Part shown: positions 6,631 through 15,266 of the stretch, piece after piece | Numbering within the stretch: the stretch's first letter is position 1 | Layout: each line of letters starts with the position of its first letter | Origin: JAFGED01 sp964551295 | GTDB lineage: Bacteria > Chloroflexota > Anaerolineae > B4-G1 | NCBI GenBank assembly: GCA_964551295.1 | Contig: CAZKDJ010000013.1 | Coordinates: forward strand, 1-38,522 | Direction of reading: 5' to 3' | Length of the DNA: 38,522 bases | Notes under the pieces: generated by a model | Databases searched by the model: none | What the model was told of the DNA's origin: nothing | The model's input: only the letters and a program-made list of their open reading frames with translations | Program-made: the position numbers and the translations under genes

Positions 6631-8781
6631 TCATCGCGGCGGCCCGTAGCGTGAGATGCCGCTGTAGGTGCTGAACCATAGCGCGCCGTCCGGCGCGACG
6701 ACGATGTCTTTGACGATGTTGTCGGCTATGCCATTGCTCGCCGATGGCGCGCCGTCGGCGGTGGTGTAAGTGATCCACGCTCCTTCATCGGGATTTGGGC
6801 CAGCCGCAGGATCGAAGCGAGAGCACCCGCCGTTGGTGCCGAACCACAGCGCACCATCGGGCGCGACGGTGATGGCGTTGACATGGTTGCCGGCCAACCC
6901 GTCGGCGGTGGTATAGGTCCTCCAGGTTTTGCCGTCAAAGCGCGAGACGCCACCGCCGTTGGTGCCCAGCCACAGCGCCCCATCCTGATCCACGACGGTG
7001 GAGAGGATGACGTTGAGGCCGACGCCCTCTCTAGCGTAAAGCCCGTCTGCCTCCGTGAAGGCCATCCAGTGCTGACCATCAAAGCACGACACGGCCCCGG
7101 TGAGTTCACAGCACATCAGCCCATCGGGGGTGGTGATAATGCGCCGGGCTGCAACGTATGGCCGGTCGTCGGTTGGCATGATCGTGTCGACGCCGTATGT
7201 GGTCCAAGTTTCCCCGTCGAAGCGCGAGACGCCGTTGTCGGTGCCAAACCACACAGCGCCATCGGCGGCCATGGCAATGTCATTGACGTAGTTGTGCGCC
7301 AGGCCGTGGGTGGTGGTGTAAACGTGCCAGGATGTGCCGTCGAAGCGGGCGACGCCATGGCCCAGATGCGCTCCTCCGCGCATTGGGCGTGTGTAGGTGT
7401 TGACCCATACCGAGCCGTCGGGCGCGACGGTCAGGTTTCCCAGGCTGTTACCTGGAAAATCGTCGTAGACGATCCACGATTCACCGTCGGGGCCTGGGGC
7501 TGCTCCGGGGTCGAACCGGATGACGCCCGAGAGGTGGAGGCTCCAGAGTGCGCCATCGGGGGCCTGGGTGACGGATGGGCCAATGGGGGCCCCCTGCTCG
7601 ACGCCCGGGCAGGGAACCCACGCCTCGCCGTTGTGGCAGGAGGGCCCCCCTTCGGTGAAGAACCACAGCATGCCGTCGGCGGTCTGGACGGTATAGTCCA
7701 CCCGGTTGGCCGCCAGTTCGTCGTCGGTGGTGTACGTGGTCCAGCTTTTATCATCAAAGTGCGAGATACCCTGTCCACTCCAAAAGCTCGTTTCTTCGTG
7801 CCAGGTCGACGTGCTGATCCAGACCGAGCCATCGGGGGCCAGAGCGACGTTATCCACAGAATTGCCGGGTAGACCATCTCTTTCGGTATACGCTGTCCAG
7901 GTACGTCCGTCAAAGCGGAACAGGCCGCTCGTGTTCGTACCCAACCAGGCTGTGCCGTCGAGGGCCAGGGCGATGGACGAGACGGCGTTCGAGGACGGCC
8001 CGTCCTCTTCGGTACGGGCCGTCCATGTGGCGCCGTCGAAGTAAAAGACGCCACTGTTGGTGCCGACCCAGGCCGTGTCGCCGGGACCTGCGGCGATCGA
8101 GATTGCGTACTCTTCGCGCAGGCCGTCAGCCGCGGTAAAGGCCCGCCACCGCTTGCCGTCGAAACGGGCGACGCCGCTCGCAGTATAGATCCACACCGCG
8201 CCGCTTTCGCACACGGCGATGCCATAGGCGTCGTCGCTCGGCAGGCCGTCGGCAGAGGTGTACGTTTGCCAATTTGCCCCGCCGCGACTTGAATCTGTCG
8301 AGGGGGCAAAGTGCGTGACGCCGCTGTCGTACGTGCTGACCCACACTGTCCCGTCGGGGGCCACGGCGACGTCCCACACGCGGCTGCCTGGCAGGCCATC
8401 GGCGGCGGTGTACGTGCGCCAGCCCTCTCCGTCAAAGTGGGTGAGGCCACCGTCGAACGAACCGAGCCAGACTGTGCCATCGGGCGCCGTCGCGATATCT
8501 TGGATGTCGTTATCCGGCAGGCCATCGAGGGTGGTGTACTTGGTATGGGCGCCGTCCGCCATCCATTTGACCAGCCCGCCGCTGGTGGCGGCCCACAGAT
8601 TGCCCGCTTTATCGAAGGCCAGGTCGTTCACGTCGTTGCCGCTGGTGTAGGTGGTCCAGGCGGGCGGCAATGGAGTTGTGGTTGCGGCGCTTGGTTCGCG
8701 GGCTTCCTGCTGGACCACACCCAGCACGCAGGCCAACGACGAGAAGCAAACGAGCAAGCCGGCAATGATGCATCGTATCAT
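6631..8781 (-). CDS. Lipoprotein made of about 15 regulator-propeller (Reg_prop) repeats
   Basis: A 716-aa lipoprotein. After the signal peptide, lipobox SLAC gives Cys18, and VLGVVQQEA matches the cluster signature. The rest is about 15 copies of a 40-50 residue unit with the core VAPDGALWFGT, then GVSRFDG, then TYTTADGLP. This is the two-component-regulator propeller repeat, so it likely forms two seven-bladed beta-propellers. In Bacteroidota such repeats form the periplasmic sensor of hybrid histidine kinases; here there is no membrane helix or kinase after them, so the protein is a free lipid-anchored propeller. The ATG lies 3 bases after the upstream gene's stop, and AGAGGTGA overlaps that stop, so translation is coupled. 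The ligand is unknown. Confidence 0.88.
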   Translation of the reverse strand: MIRCIIAGLLVCFSSLACVLGVVQQEAREPSAATTTPLPPAWTTYTSGNDVNDLAFDKAGNLWAATSGGLVKWMADGAHTKYTTLDGLPDNDIQDIATAPDGTVWLGSFDGGLTHFDGEGWRTYTAADGLPGSRVWDVAVAPDGTVWVSTYDSGVTHFAPSTDSSRGGANWQTYTSADGLPSDDAYGIAVCESGAVWIYTASGVARFDGKRWRAFTAADGLREEYAISIAAGPGDTAWVGTNSGVFYFDGATWTARTEEDGPSSNAVSSIALALDGTAWLGTNTSGLFRFDGRTWTAYTERDGLPGNSVDNVALAPDGSVWISTSTWHEETSFWSGQGISHFDDKSWTTYTTDDELAANRVDYTVQTADGMLWFFTEGGPSCHNGEAWVPCPGVEQGAPIGPSVTQAPDGALWSLHLSGVIRFDPGAAPGPDGESWIVYDDFPGNSLGNLTVAPDGSVWVNTYTRPMRGGAHLGHGVARFDGTSWHVYTTTHGLAHNYVNDIAMAADGAVWFGTDNGVSRFDGETWTTYGVDTIMPTDDRPYVAARRIITTPDGLMCCELTGAVSCFDGQHWMAFTEADGLYAREGVGLNVILSTVVDQDGALWLGTNGGGVSRFDGKTWRTYTTADGLAGNHVNAITVAPDGALWFGTNGGCSRFDPAAGPNPDEGAWITYTTADGAPSASNGIADNIVKDIVVAPDGALWFSTYSGISRYGPPR

Positions 8782-8784
8782 GTC

Positions 8785-11700
8785 TCACCTCTGTACCGGT
8801 GTTAGATTCAGTGTCGCCGGATCGACGCGGGCGGCGCCGTCGAACGTGCCGAACCACAGCCAGCCTGCGGCGTCCTCGGCGATGGCGTATACGTGGTCGT
8901 GCGGCAGGCCATCGCGGGCGCTGAACTGGTGCCAAGTCTGCCCGTCGTAGCGGAAAGCACCGTGCAGGGTGCCGATCCACACGGCACCGTCGTCGGCGAC
9001 GTGCAGCACTGCCCCGATGTATGGGTCCCCAACAGGATGCAGCGACTGCCACTCCCCATCGACGTACCGCCACACGGTGTGATCCTCTTTCCCTTCAACA
9101 ATATAGGCGGACCCAGCGGGACCGAGTTCGACGGCGAAAACCTCCCCACTCCAACCGATCGACCACGTCCCGTCCTTGTAAAGGGCCAGCCCGGCCGAGG
9201 TGGCGCACCACAGTGTACCGTCGGGAGCGATCTCGATGTCGAGGGTGTGGTCGCCAATGCGGTTCTCTGGATCGGTAATGTGCTCCCACCGTTGCCCGTC
9301 CCAGTGTAAAAGGCCCGGTTTGCTGCTGCCCACCCAGATTGTGCCGTCCGAGGCCACGGCTACGTCCTGCACGGAAGGGTCGCCCAATTCTTCAGCGAAG
9401 GGGTAAGTGGTCCAGGAGTGACCACCGTCTGAGTCCGCCGACGGATCGAAGCGGGCGATGCCGTCCGATGTGCCGATCCAGATAGAGCCGTCTGGGGCGG
9501 TGGCGATGGCGTTGACGTATGGGCTGGGCAGGCCGTCGGTGATGGTATATCTAGCCTGTATGGTGCCATTGGCGTAGCGTGCCAGACCACTGCCGTGATC
9601 GCTCATCCAGGTTCTGCCATCTGGGTCGATCTTGATGGCGTTGACCATTTTCCCTCCCAGGACGGTTGGCCACTGCGGAGCGATCTCTACCGGTACCCAG
9701 GTCAAAGCCTCCGGGTCCAGCACCAACAGTCCGGCTGCCGTGCCGACAAAGAGCTGCTGGCGACCGTCTTCCAGTGGCGGCGTGAGCGCGGCGGTGATCA
9801 GGCTCTGTGACCAATCCAGCGGGCCGGTCAGCCGTTCGTCGAGGGGCCGTTGCCACGTGGCGCCGTCGTCGGTCGAGCGGAACAGACCAAAGTTAGTGAG
9901 GATGTAAACGGTGTGGTCTGCAGCCAGGTTAGGCGAGGGCAGGATCGCCTCGAAGTGTATCGTATTGGACAGGCGGCCGAGGGAGATCGCGTGCCACGTC
10001 CGGCCGCCGTCGATGGAGCGCTCGATGCCGTACGGCGGCCCGGCGGTCTCGCGAAAGCGAACGTCGGGCGCTGCCGGGCCGGGTGGGAGGAGCTCCTCCG
10101 GGTGTGGTAGAGCGGCCTTCTCTGTGGCCGTCATCACCAACGACCAGTTCACACCTCGGTCGGTGGAGCGGTGGATCGACCGACCGTTTTCAGAAGGGGT
10201 GATACGTTTGTACTCGGCATAGGCCAGCAATGTGCCGTCAGCGGGGTAGTTTGGCGAGAGAATGATGTCATAGATGCGCAGGTGGGACAGGCCGTTCCAC
10301 ATCGGCTTCCAGGTGTCGCCGCCGTCGATCGAGCGGTACACACCTATACCTTGACCGCTTTGAATGTAACCGCCGGCGAACATGGTGTGGTCCTGGGCGA
10401 ATCCGGGTGAGAGGGCCAGGTGGGGCGACAGGAACTCGCTTTCCGGCAGCCCGCCGCGCAGGTACGTCCACGTTTGGCCGCCGTCGGTCGAGCGGTACAG
10501 TTTGTTCAAGTGGTCAGATTCCCCGTAGAAACCGACGAAGAGCGTGCGGTCGGTTGGGTAGTCTGGCGACAGCTTGATCAGATATACGCTCGTCGTGGGC
10601 TGTGGCTCAATACTGCCGACCGGCGGTTCATAATCGCCGCCTTGCTCGGCAAAGACGACCAAATCGCCACCATCGAAGGTGTAGAGCATGCCGCTTTCGG
10701 CATCAAGCGAGTGGACGCAGGCAGCGGCAAGAGTCCCCACCGGCGTGAGAGCCGGCAGATCCAGGACCAGCAGGCTGTCGAGGTAAGGCGTGTACATCTG
10801 GGAGGTGTGGGGGTTGGTGACGCCTGCCGCCAGGCCGTCTCGCCAGGTCTCTAGCATACCATCGGATCCATAGACCATGAGGTTGTTGTAAGGCATGGGA
10901 GTGGTAAACTTTTCTCTCCGGTAGGTGCGGCCGTCGACCGGTTCGGTCAGGATGAGACGGAACTGACAACCTCTTGTGGTGGCGGGAACCAGGGTCGGAT
11001 CGGTGATCTGCTCCAAGGTGGTGGCGTCGAAAAAGGGCGGAGCGATCTCGTATCCTGCTCCGCTGCTGCTGGCAACGTCGTGCATATTTACCGCCACCAG
11101 GTTGCGTTCCGGGTAGACGTTGATGTAGCCCGTCGCGATTCTTCCCGGGCACTGGGGGCATACCCGCGCAGTCAGGTTAGTCAGCAGATCGCCCCTGACC
11201 TGCCACGTTTCCGCGTCGATCTGATAGACGGTATCGTGGGAGACGTACACCTCGTCGCGCAGCGGGTTATAGACCGGGGCGCCGAACATTGGGATCTCGC
11301 CCAGCTTTTCCAGCGTTGCGCCGTCATAGACCAATATGCTGCTGTAGCCGGCGTAGAGGCGGTTTCGGGCCGTGTCGAGTGTGACCGGACCGCCTGATAT
11401 CACTCCGGTCACGGTCAAACTGGCGGTATCCACCACAGTGGTGGTACCATGCAGACGCCACGGCGTGCTGACGTAAAGCCGCTCGTGAGCCGCGTCGAGG
11501 AGCAGGCCTCCTCCGGCTGGCAGCACGGCCAGCTCGGCGTAGGTCTCGGCGTCGAGGACGTGCAGTTGGTCGGCGGTGTCGGTGACGTACAGTAGCTTGG
11601 CGCCCTTGTCCAACAGGAGATCGTGCAGCCACTCGCCCTCGGGGGCCAGCGCGAGCCGTTTCTCGAGGGCCGGGAAGGGACTGGGGGCCGGCGGCGTCTC

Positions 11701-11811
11701 GGATGGGGGATGGGCCAGCTCTTCCCGTTGGACGACACCCACGGTGCAGGCCGTCGACAGGATGCAGGTCAGTAGCACGAGTAGAGCATTTCGCAGAACA
11801 AGGCTGTTCAT
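8785..11811 (-). CDS. Three-part propeller lipoprotein: YVTN-like, Asp-box, Reg_prop
   Basis: A 1008-aa lipoprotein. Lipobox STAC gives Cys22 and is followed by TVGVVQREE. About 45-400 resembles a YVTN/WD-type propeller (LLYVTDTADQLHVLDAETY, RLYAGYSSILVYDGATLEK). About 405-700 carries five Asp-box/BNR motifs of the type S-x-D-x-G-x-T-W (STDGGQTW, SIDGGDTW, STDRGVNW, SIDGGRTW, STDDGATW) with sortilin-like SPNYPADGT strands. About 700-1008 is a Reg_prop propeller (IATAPDGSIWIGTSDGIARF, ending DAAGWLWFGTFDGAARVDP). No catalytic sialidase residues are evident. Three propeller families in one exported chain suggest a large binding scaffold. CGAGGATAACC precedes the ATG. It sits in the middle of the lipoprotein operon, coupled to the next gene. 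Confidence 0.87.
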   Translation of the reverse strand: MNSLVLRNALLVLLTCILSTACTVGVVQREELAHPPSETPPAPSPFPALEKRLALAPEGEWLHDLLLDKGAKLLYVTDTADQLHVLDAETYAELAVLPAGGGLLLDAAHERLYVSTPWRLHGTTTVVDTASLTVTGVISGGPVTLDTARNRLYAGYSSILVYDGATLEKLGEIPMFGAPVYNPLRDEVYVSHDTVYQIDAETWQVRGDLLTNLTARVCPQCPGRIATGYINVYPERNLVAVNMHDVASSSGAGYEIAPPFFDATTLEQITDPTLVPATTRGCQFRLILTEPVDGRTYRREKFTTPMPYNNLMVYGSDGMLETWRDGLAAGVTNPHTSQMYTPYLDSLLVLDLPALTPVGTLAAACVHSLDAESGMLYTFDGGDLVVFAEQGGDYEPPVGSIEPQPTTSVYLIKLSPDYPTDRTLFVGFYGESDHLNKLYRSTDGGQTWTYLRGGLPESEFLSPHLALSPGFAQDHTMFAGGYIQSGQGIGVYRSIDGGDTWKPMWNGLSHLRIYDIILSPNYPADGTLLAYAEYKRITPSENGRSIHRSTDRGVNWSLVMTATEKAALPHPEELLPPGPAAPDVRFRETAGPPYGIERSIDGGRTWHAISLGRLSNTIHFEAILPSPNLAADHTVYILTNFGLFRSTDDGATWQRPLDERLTGPLDWSQSLITAALTPPLEDGRQQLFVGTAAGLLVLDPEALTWVPVEIAPQWPTVLGGKMVNAIKIDPDGRTWMSDHGSGLARYANGTIQARYTITDGLPSPYVNAIATAPDGSIWIGTSDGIARFDPSADSDGGHSWTTYPFAEELGDPSVQDVAVASDGTIWVGSSKPGLLHWDGQRWEHITDPENRIGDHTLDIEIAPDGTLWCATSAGLALYKDGTWSIGWSGEVFAVELGPAGSAYIVEGKEDHTVWRYVDGEWQSLHPVGDPYIGAVLHVADDGAVWIGTLHGAFRYDGQTWHQFSARDGLPHDHVYAIAEDAAGWLWFGTFDGAARVDPATLNLTPVQR

Positions 11812-11856
11812 GGTTATCCTCGTTTTTTGAGCGACTGTTTTTGCATTCTCACCAGA

Positions 11857-12918
11857 TCAGTCGTCACTGGGCGGCGGAATCAGCTCATTACCGTTTAACT
11901 CGAAGGTCCAAATCTCGGGCTGGGTTAGACCGTCTTTCGGATCATGGGTAATCACATCGACGTGGACCCGGCCGGGCTCGATCGAGATGGTGTTGATGAT
12001 CGTCCGGTCGCCCAGGGGTGCCGAGTCCGCGTTGTGTGGTTGCCCGTCGACGTTCAATACGACGGCGAGGTACTCAAAGATGCCGGTGCCGCCATAGCGC
12101 GTGGCTATCACGACGGCTGCGTCCTCGACGCCATCTCCATTTATATCTCCGAACGCCATAGGCTCCATGAGTCGGACGCTCCAATGCTTGGGAGGCTCGC
12201 CGGGTATTGTGGGGGTCAGGTAGTGTATCCCGTCGACAAGTTGGTAGGAGCCTTCGTCGGGCAGATGGTACTCGGCGTTTTTGAGCATCTCCAAAGTCAG
12301 GCTTCCTGAGGAGAGCGGGGGAATCTCAACCACCAGGGTATAGTTCGCCGGCGCCGGCTCGACCCCTTCACAATCGCCTGCAACGGCGATTTTTCTCAGG
12401 ACATCGATGTCATAGCTGCCTGTGGCAGGTAAAAAGACCTCCACGCTGCTTTCCAAAAAGTGGGACCGCACCATAGGCTCCCAGGTGCCGTCCGGGAGTT
12501 GCCGGGTCACGGCGACGATGACCTCGTCATCGGGCGAGGTGGCGGCGACCTGCATCGTCTGCCCTTCCATGGCCTGCAACCTGTAGTTGTCGCTATCGCC
12601 GCATGCGGCCAAGGTGCCCTTGATCGTGGCCGAGGTGGCGCCGGGCGAAAATCGGATCTGCGTGGGGCCGGTGTCTGGTGTAGGCTCTGGCAGCGTAGTG
12701 GGCGCCGGTTGTGTCGCGTCGGTCGGTACCGGCGGCGTGGTAGGCGCCGGTTGTATCGCGCCGGTTGGCACTAGCGTGAGCGCTGCCGCCGTTGGCGGAG
12801 CGACTGTAGGTGCTGCTGCGGTCGGCGGAGCGGGAGTGAGGGCTTCGCGCTGAACCACACCCAGTGCGCATGCGGTCGACGACAAGAGTGCGAGAGAGCA
12901 TAGAATAATCCGATGCAT
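11857..12918 (-). CDS. Lipoprotein with PPC-like domain and a conserved C-terminal domain
   Basis: A 353-aa lipoprotein. The start at 12918 (MHRIILCSLALLSSTAC) was chosen because GAGGAGATCACCTC precedes it and the signal peptide begins there; earlier in-frame codons overlap the upstream gene. Lipobox STAC gives Cys17 and is followed by ALGVVQREA. After a Pro/Thr/Val linker rich in PTAAAPTVAPP comes a pre-peptidase C-terminal-like beta-sandwich (about 90-210; DSDNYRLQAMEGQTMQV, LPATGSYDIDV). A domain with a calcium-loop motif follows, FGDINGDGVEDAAVVIA (about 265-285), as in FG-GAP/dockerin-type loops. It is the second gene of the operon. Its role is probably extracellular binding; none is proven by the sequence. 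Confidence 0.82.
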   Translation of the reverse strand: MHRIILCSLALLSSTACALGVVQREALTPAPPTAAAPTVAPPTAAALTLVPTGAIQPAPTTPPVPTDATQPAPTTLPEPTPDTGPTQIRFSPGATSATIKGTLAACGDSDNYRLQAMEGQTMQVAATSPDDEVIVAVTRQLPDGTWEPMVRSHFLESSVEVFLPATGSYDIDVLRKIAVAGDCEGVEPAPANYTLVVEIPPLSSGSLTLEMLKNAEYHLPDEGSYQLVDGIHYLTPTIPGEPPKHWSVRLMEPMAFGDINGDGVEDAAVVIATRYGGTGIFEYLAVVLNVDGQPHNADSAPLGDRTIINTISIEPGRVHVDVITHDPKDGLTQPEIWTFELNGNELIPPPSDD

Positions 12919-12949
12919 GAGGTGATCTCCTCTATGAGCGTCTGCGTCC

Positions 12950-13963
12950 TTATTTTGTCTTTCCCCAAATCTCGACCTCAGCCAGGCACGTGTCGTCGTA
13001 TTCGGTGCCAGGGTAGACGTCCTCGACGATGATGGTGACGAAAGTGGTCTCGATGTTGGGGCCGGGAGCACGGACCAGGGGAATCGTCTGCATGCCCCGG
13101 GTGTCGGCAAACTCGAGTTCGACCTGCTCCCCGTTGGAAAAGGCCAGGGTCACTTTCTTTATCCGGTTGTTGGCAAAGAATATATCTTCGTCGCGGTCGT
13201 AGCCAACGTCCAAACCGATGCTGTGGACCTCGATCACGTCGGGAAAGGTGAGCGTGATCCACTCGCCGATTCCGGGGCCGGTGACCCCCTCGGTCCAGGC
13301 GGTGTCGGAGAAATCATCTACCACCATCCAAGACTCATATGCCCCCCACCGATCTGGGGGAAGGAAAGAGGAGGCATTGGTTTCAGCAAAGGGCGTGAGG
13401 TCCCTGGCTTCCTCCGTCGGGCCGGATACGGCCTCGATTCGGTCGACGGCGATGCGTCGACCTTCGCAATCCGGGATGTCGGGAATCAGTTCTCCCCACA
13501 CATGTACCTGTGCGCCGGTCCACCGGAATTCGGCGATCTGCGGTTCTATGACGGCTCTGTTCTCGAGCGTCCCCTCGATGCCGAACCGTTCTCCGTCTTC
13601 CCGTTCAAAGTAATCGTCGAATTGGGCAAGGGATGGCAGTCTGACGATCGTGCCACGCCAGCCATCTACCGGAAATGTAGGTATTGCGTCTGGGGTTTCC
13701 GTGGGGACGGGTGGGACGGGTGTTTCGGTTGGAGTATCTAGGGTGACAGGAGTGGGTGTTTTTGTTGTGGGGGGCAGAGCGGAGGACACGGGTGTTTCGG
13801 TCGGGAGAGGCTGGGTGGTGGGCACGTCCGTTTGCGTTGTGCCAGGAGAGGGTGTGATCTCCGGCGAAGGCGAATCTGGTGTGAGTGCCTCGCGCTGGGT
13901 GATGCCCATTGTGCATCCCACCAGTAACAGGCAGATGAGCGAACATAGAATGATCTGGCGCAT
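12950..13963 (-). CDS. Lipoprotein with C-terminal discoidin-like (NADase-type glycan-binding) domain
   Basis: A 337-aa lipoprotein and the first gene of the operon, preceded by GGGAGG and the GTTACC-array promoter. Lipobox LVGC gives Cys17 and is followed by TMGITQREA. A linker of Ser/Thr/Pro repeats spans about 27-95. A small beta-domain (about 100-185) is followed by a discoidin-like fold (about 195-335) with the features of the NADase-type glycan-binding domain: SSFLPPDRWGAYESWMVVDD, then TAWTEGVTGPGIGEWITL, NNRIKKVTLAFSNG, and YPGTEYDDTCLAEVEIWG at the C-terminus. It is therefore probably a carbohydrate-binding surface lipoprotein. No catalytic domain is fused. Confidence 0.86.
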   Translation of the reverse strand: MRQIILCSLICLLLVGCTMGITQREALTPDSPSPEITPSPGTTQTDVPTTQPLPTETPVSSALPPTTKTPTPVTLDTPTETPVPPVPTETPDAIPTFPVDGWRGTIVRLPSLAQFDDYFEREDGERFGIEGTLENRAVIEPQIAEFRWTGAQVHVWGELIPDIPDCEGRRIAVDRIEAVSGPTEEARDLTPFAETNASSFLPPDRWGAYESWMVVDDFSDTAWTEGVTGPGIGEWITLTFPDVIEVHSIGLDVGYDRDEDIFFANNRIKKVTLAFSNGEQVELEFADTRGMQTIPLVRAPGPNIETTFVTIIVEDVYPGTEYDDTCLAEVEIWGKTK

Positions 13964-13995
13964 GGAATTGCCTCCCTTGGTTGATTTACAGCATC

Positions 13996-14050
13996 ATGCT
14001 ACCATATCAAGGTTACCCTAGATTTACTGTATAGTTACCGCGAGGTTACC
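13996..14050 (-). promoter_or_regulatory. Lipoprotein operon promoter with four GTTACC units at 11-bp steps
   Basis: Plus-strand units: 14012 GTTACC, 14023 TTTACT (degenerate), 14034 GTTACC and 14045 GTTACC, all exactly 11 bp apart. On the minus strand they read GGTAAC-N5 four times. The -10-like TAGCAT (14001-13996) begins 10 bp after the last unit, and no -35 box is present. The ATG of the first lipoprotein gene is about 33 bases further on. The same order (exact, degenerate, exact, exact counting away from the -10) recurs at 16424-16478. The best candidate regulator is the OmpR-family protein encoded just upstream at 15263-15946. Confidence 0.75.
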
Positions 14051-14162
14051 ATTACAGGTAATGATACATGAACTTGGTGGAAATGCTCTACGGAGGGAAT
14101 GCGTGCCTCAGGCGATCGGGGGACGGAAAGGCGATGATATCCTGACGCCAGCGGGCATTTCG

Positions 14163-15266
14163 TCAATCGGTTGATTGTGGCAGCGTCACCGTGAAGGTGG
14201 AACCCTCTCCAGCCTGGCTTCCCACGGCGATGGTGCCACCGTGCTGCTCGACGATGCGCTGCACGATGGACAGCCCCAGGCCGCTGCCCTCGACGTAGCG
14301 TCCCCAGCGGCGCTCGACGCGGTACATCTTTTCAAAGACGTGAGGCAGATCCTGGGTGGGGATGCCCTCGCCGGTGTCCGTTATCTGGGCGGTCACCTGT
14401 TTCCCGTCGCTGCCTAACCGGACCGTCACTGCCCCATCTTGGCGGTTATACTTGATGGCGTTATCCAGCAGGTTGATGAATACCTGCTTCAACCGGGCCT
14501 GGTCGGCCGCGATGCGCGGCAGATGTTCCTCTCGCTGCAGGCTCAGGGAGATACCCCGTTCTTCCGCTATGTCGGACATCTGCAGGATAGCGTCCTCGAC
14601 CACGGCCTCCAGGTTCACCGGGCGGCGATCCAGGGCAAAGTCCGGCATCTCCAGTTTTGAGAGCAGCAGCAAGTTGTCGACCAATTGGGTCAGGCGGGCG
14701 GCCTCTTGGGCCACGATGCGCAGTGAGGTCTGGTGTGCATCATCCTCAGCCAGTCCGTCGCCGACCGCGGCGACGTGACCCTGGATCACCGTCAGGGGCG
14801 TCTTGAGCTCGTGGGAGACGTTGCTGATAAAGTTGCGGTAAAAGGACTGGCGGTACTGCTTGGCCGTGAGATCCTCAAGGACGAGGAGCGTCAATCCCGT
14901 GCGCAGGGGGGTGGCCCGGACCTGCAGCTTGAGACCGGACGGGGCGTCCAGGCTGCGCACGTCGGCGGTGTGCCGTTTCTGCACCTCCCGCACGATGGCG
15001 GCCAGCGGGCCGCCGATTTTTCGCGGAAATGGGTCCTGGCCCCACAGTTGTCGAGCTTCGGTGTTGACCAATATCACGTGGCCGTCGGGGCGGACGATCA
15101 AGGCGCCCTGGACCAGCGTCTCTAAGAGCTCGCCAAAGCGGCTCAACATCACCCGCCGGCTCCACCACCAGTCGAGGAGAAAGCCGATCAACCCTGCTGC
15201 GAATAAAGCTACCGGCGCGATCAGCAGAAAGCCTACCAGGTCAAAATAGATGAGGAGATCGCTCAT
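14163..15266 (-). CDS. PhoR-like sensor histidine kinase
   Basis: A 367-aa membrane histidine kinase. One N-terminal membrane helix (about 9-32) is followed by Trp/Arg-rich WWWSRR. There is a PAS-like domain (about 45-130; LVQGALIVRPDGHVILVNTEA), a dimerisation/phosphoacceptor helix with SHELKTPLT (His152), and a complete ATPase domain: N box NLLDNAIKYN, G1 DTGEGIP, F box VFEKMYRVER, G2 GSGLGLSIV. There is no HAMP and little extracytoplasmic sequence, as in PhoR/WalK-type kinases that sense through partners. Its ATG overlaps the regulator's stop as ATGA, so the two are translationally coupled. The promoter arrays nearby fit a PhoB/PhoR-type circuit, but the stimulus cannot be read from sequence. 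Confidence 0.92.
   Translation of the reverse strand: MSDLLIYFDLVGFLLIAPVALFAAGLIGFLLDWWWSRRVMLSRFGELLETLVQGALIVRPDGHVILVNTEARQLWGQDPFPRKIGGPLAAIVREVQKRHTADVRSLDAPSGLKLQVRATPLRTGLTLLVLEDLTAKQYRQSFYRNFISNVSHELKTPLTVIQGHVAAVGDGLAEDDAHQTSLRIVAQEAARLTQLVDNLLLLSKLEMPDFALDRRPVNLEAVVEDAILQMSDIAEERGISLSLQREEHLPRIAADQARLKQVFINLLDNAIKYNRQDGAVTVRLGSDGKQVTAQITDTGEGIPTQDLPHVFEKMYRVERRWGRYVEGSGLGLSIVQRIVEQHGGTIAVGSQAGEGSTFTVTLPQSTD

Noticed and set aside
6631..8781. Regularly spaced near-identical blocks suggesting a CRISPR array or tandem repeat
   Set aside because: The period (about 120-160 bp) and conserved codons match protein propeller blades in one long open frame; there are no short identical repeats with unique spacers.
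12919..13110. 64-codon N-terminal extension of the second lipoprotein
   Set aside because: It overlaps the upstream gene in another frame, and the signal peptide and ribosome binding site lie at 12918.
13964..14162. Possible small RNA or tRNA between the lipoprotein operon and the kinase gene
   Set aside because: No cloverleaf, no terminator hairpin and no second promoter are seen; the region is explained by the GTTACC promoter. No tRNA or rRNA gene was found anywhere in the window.
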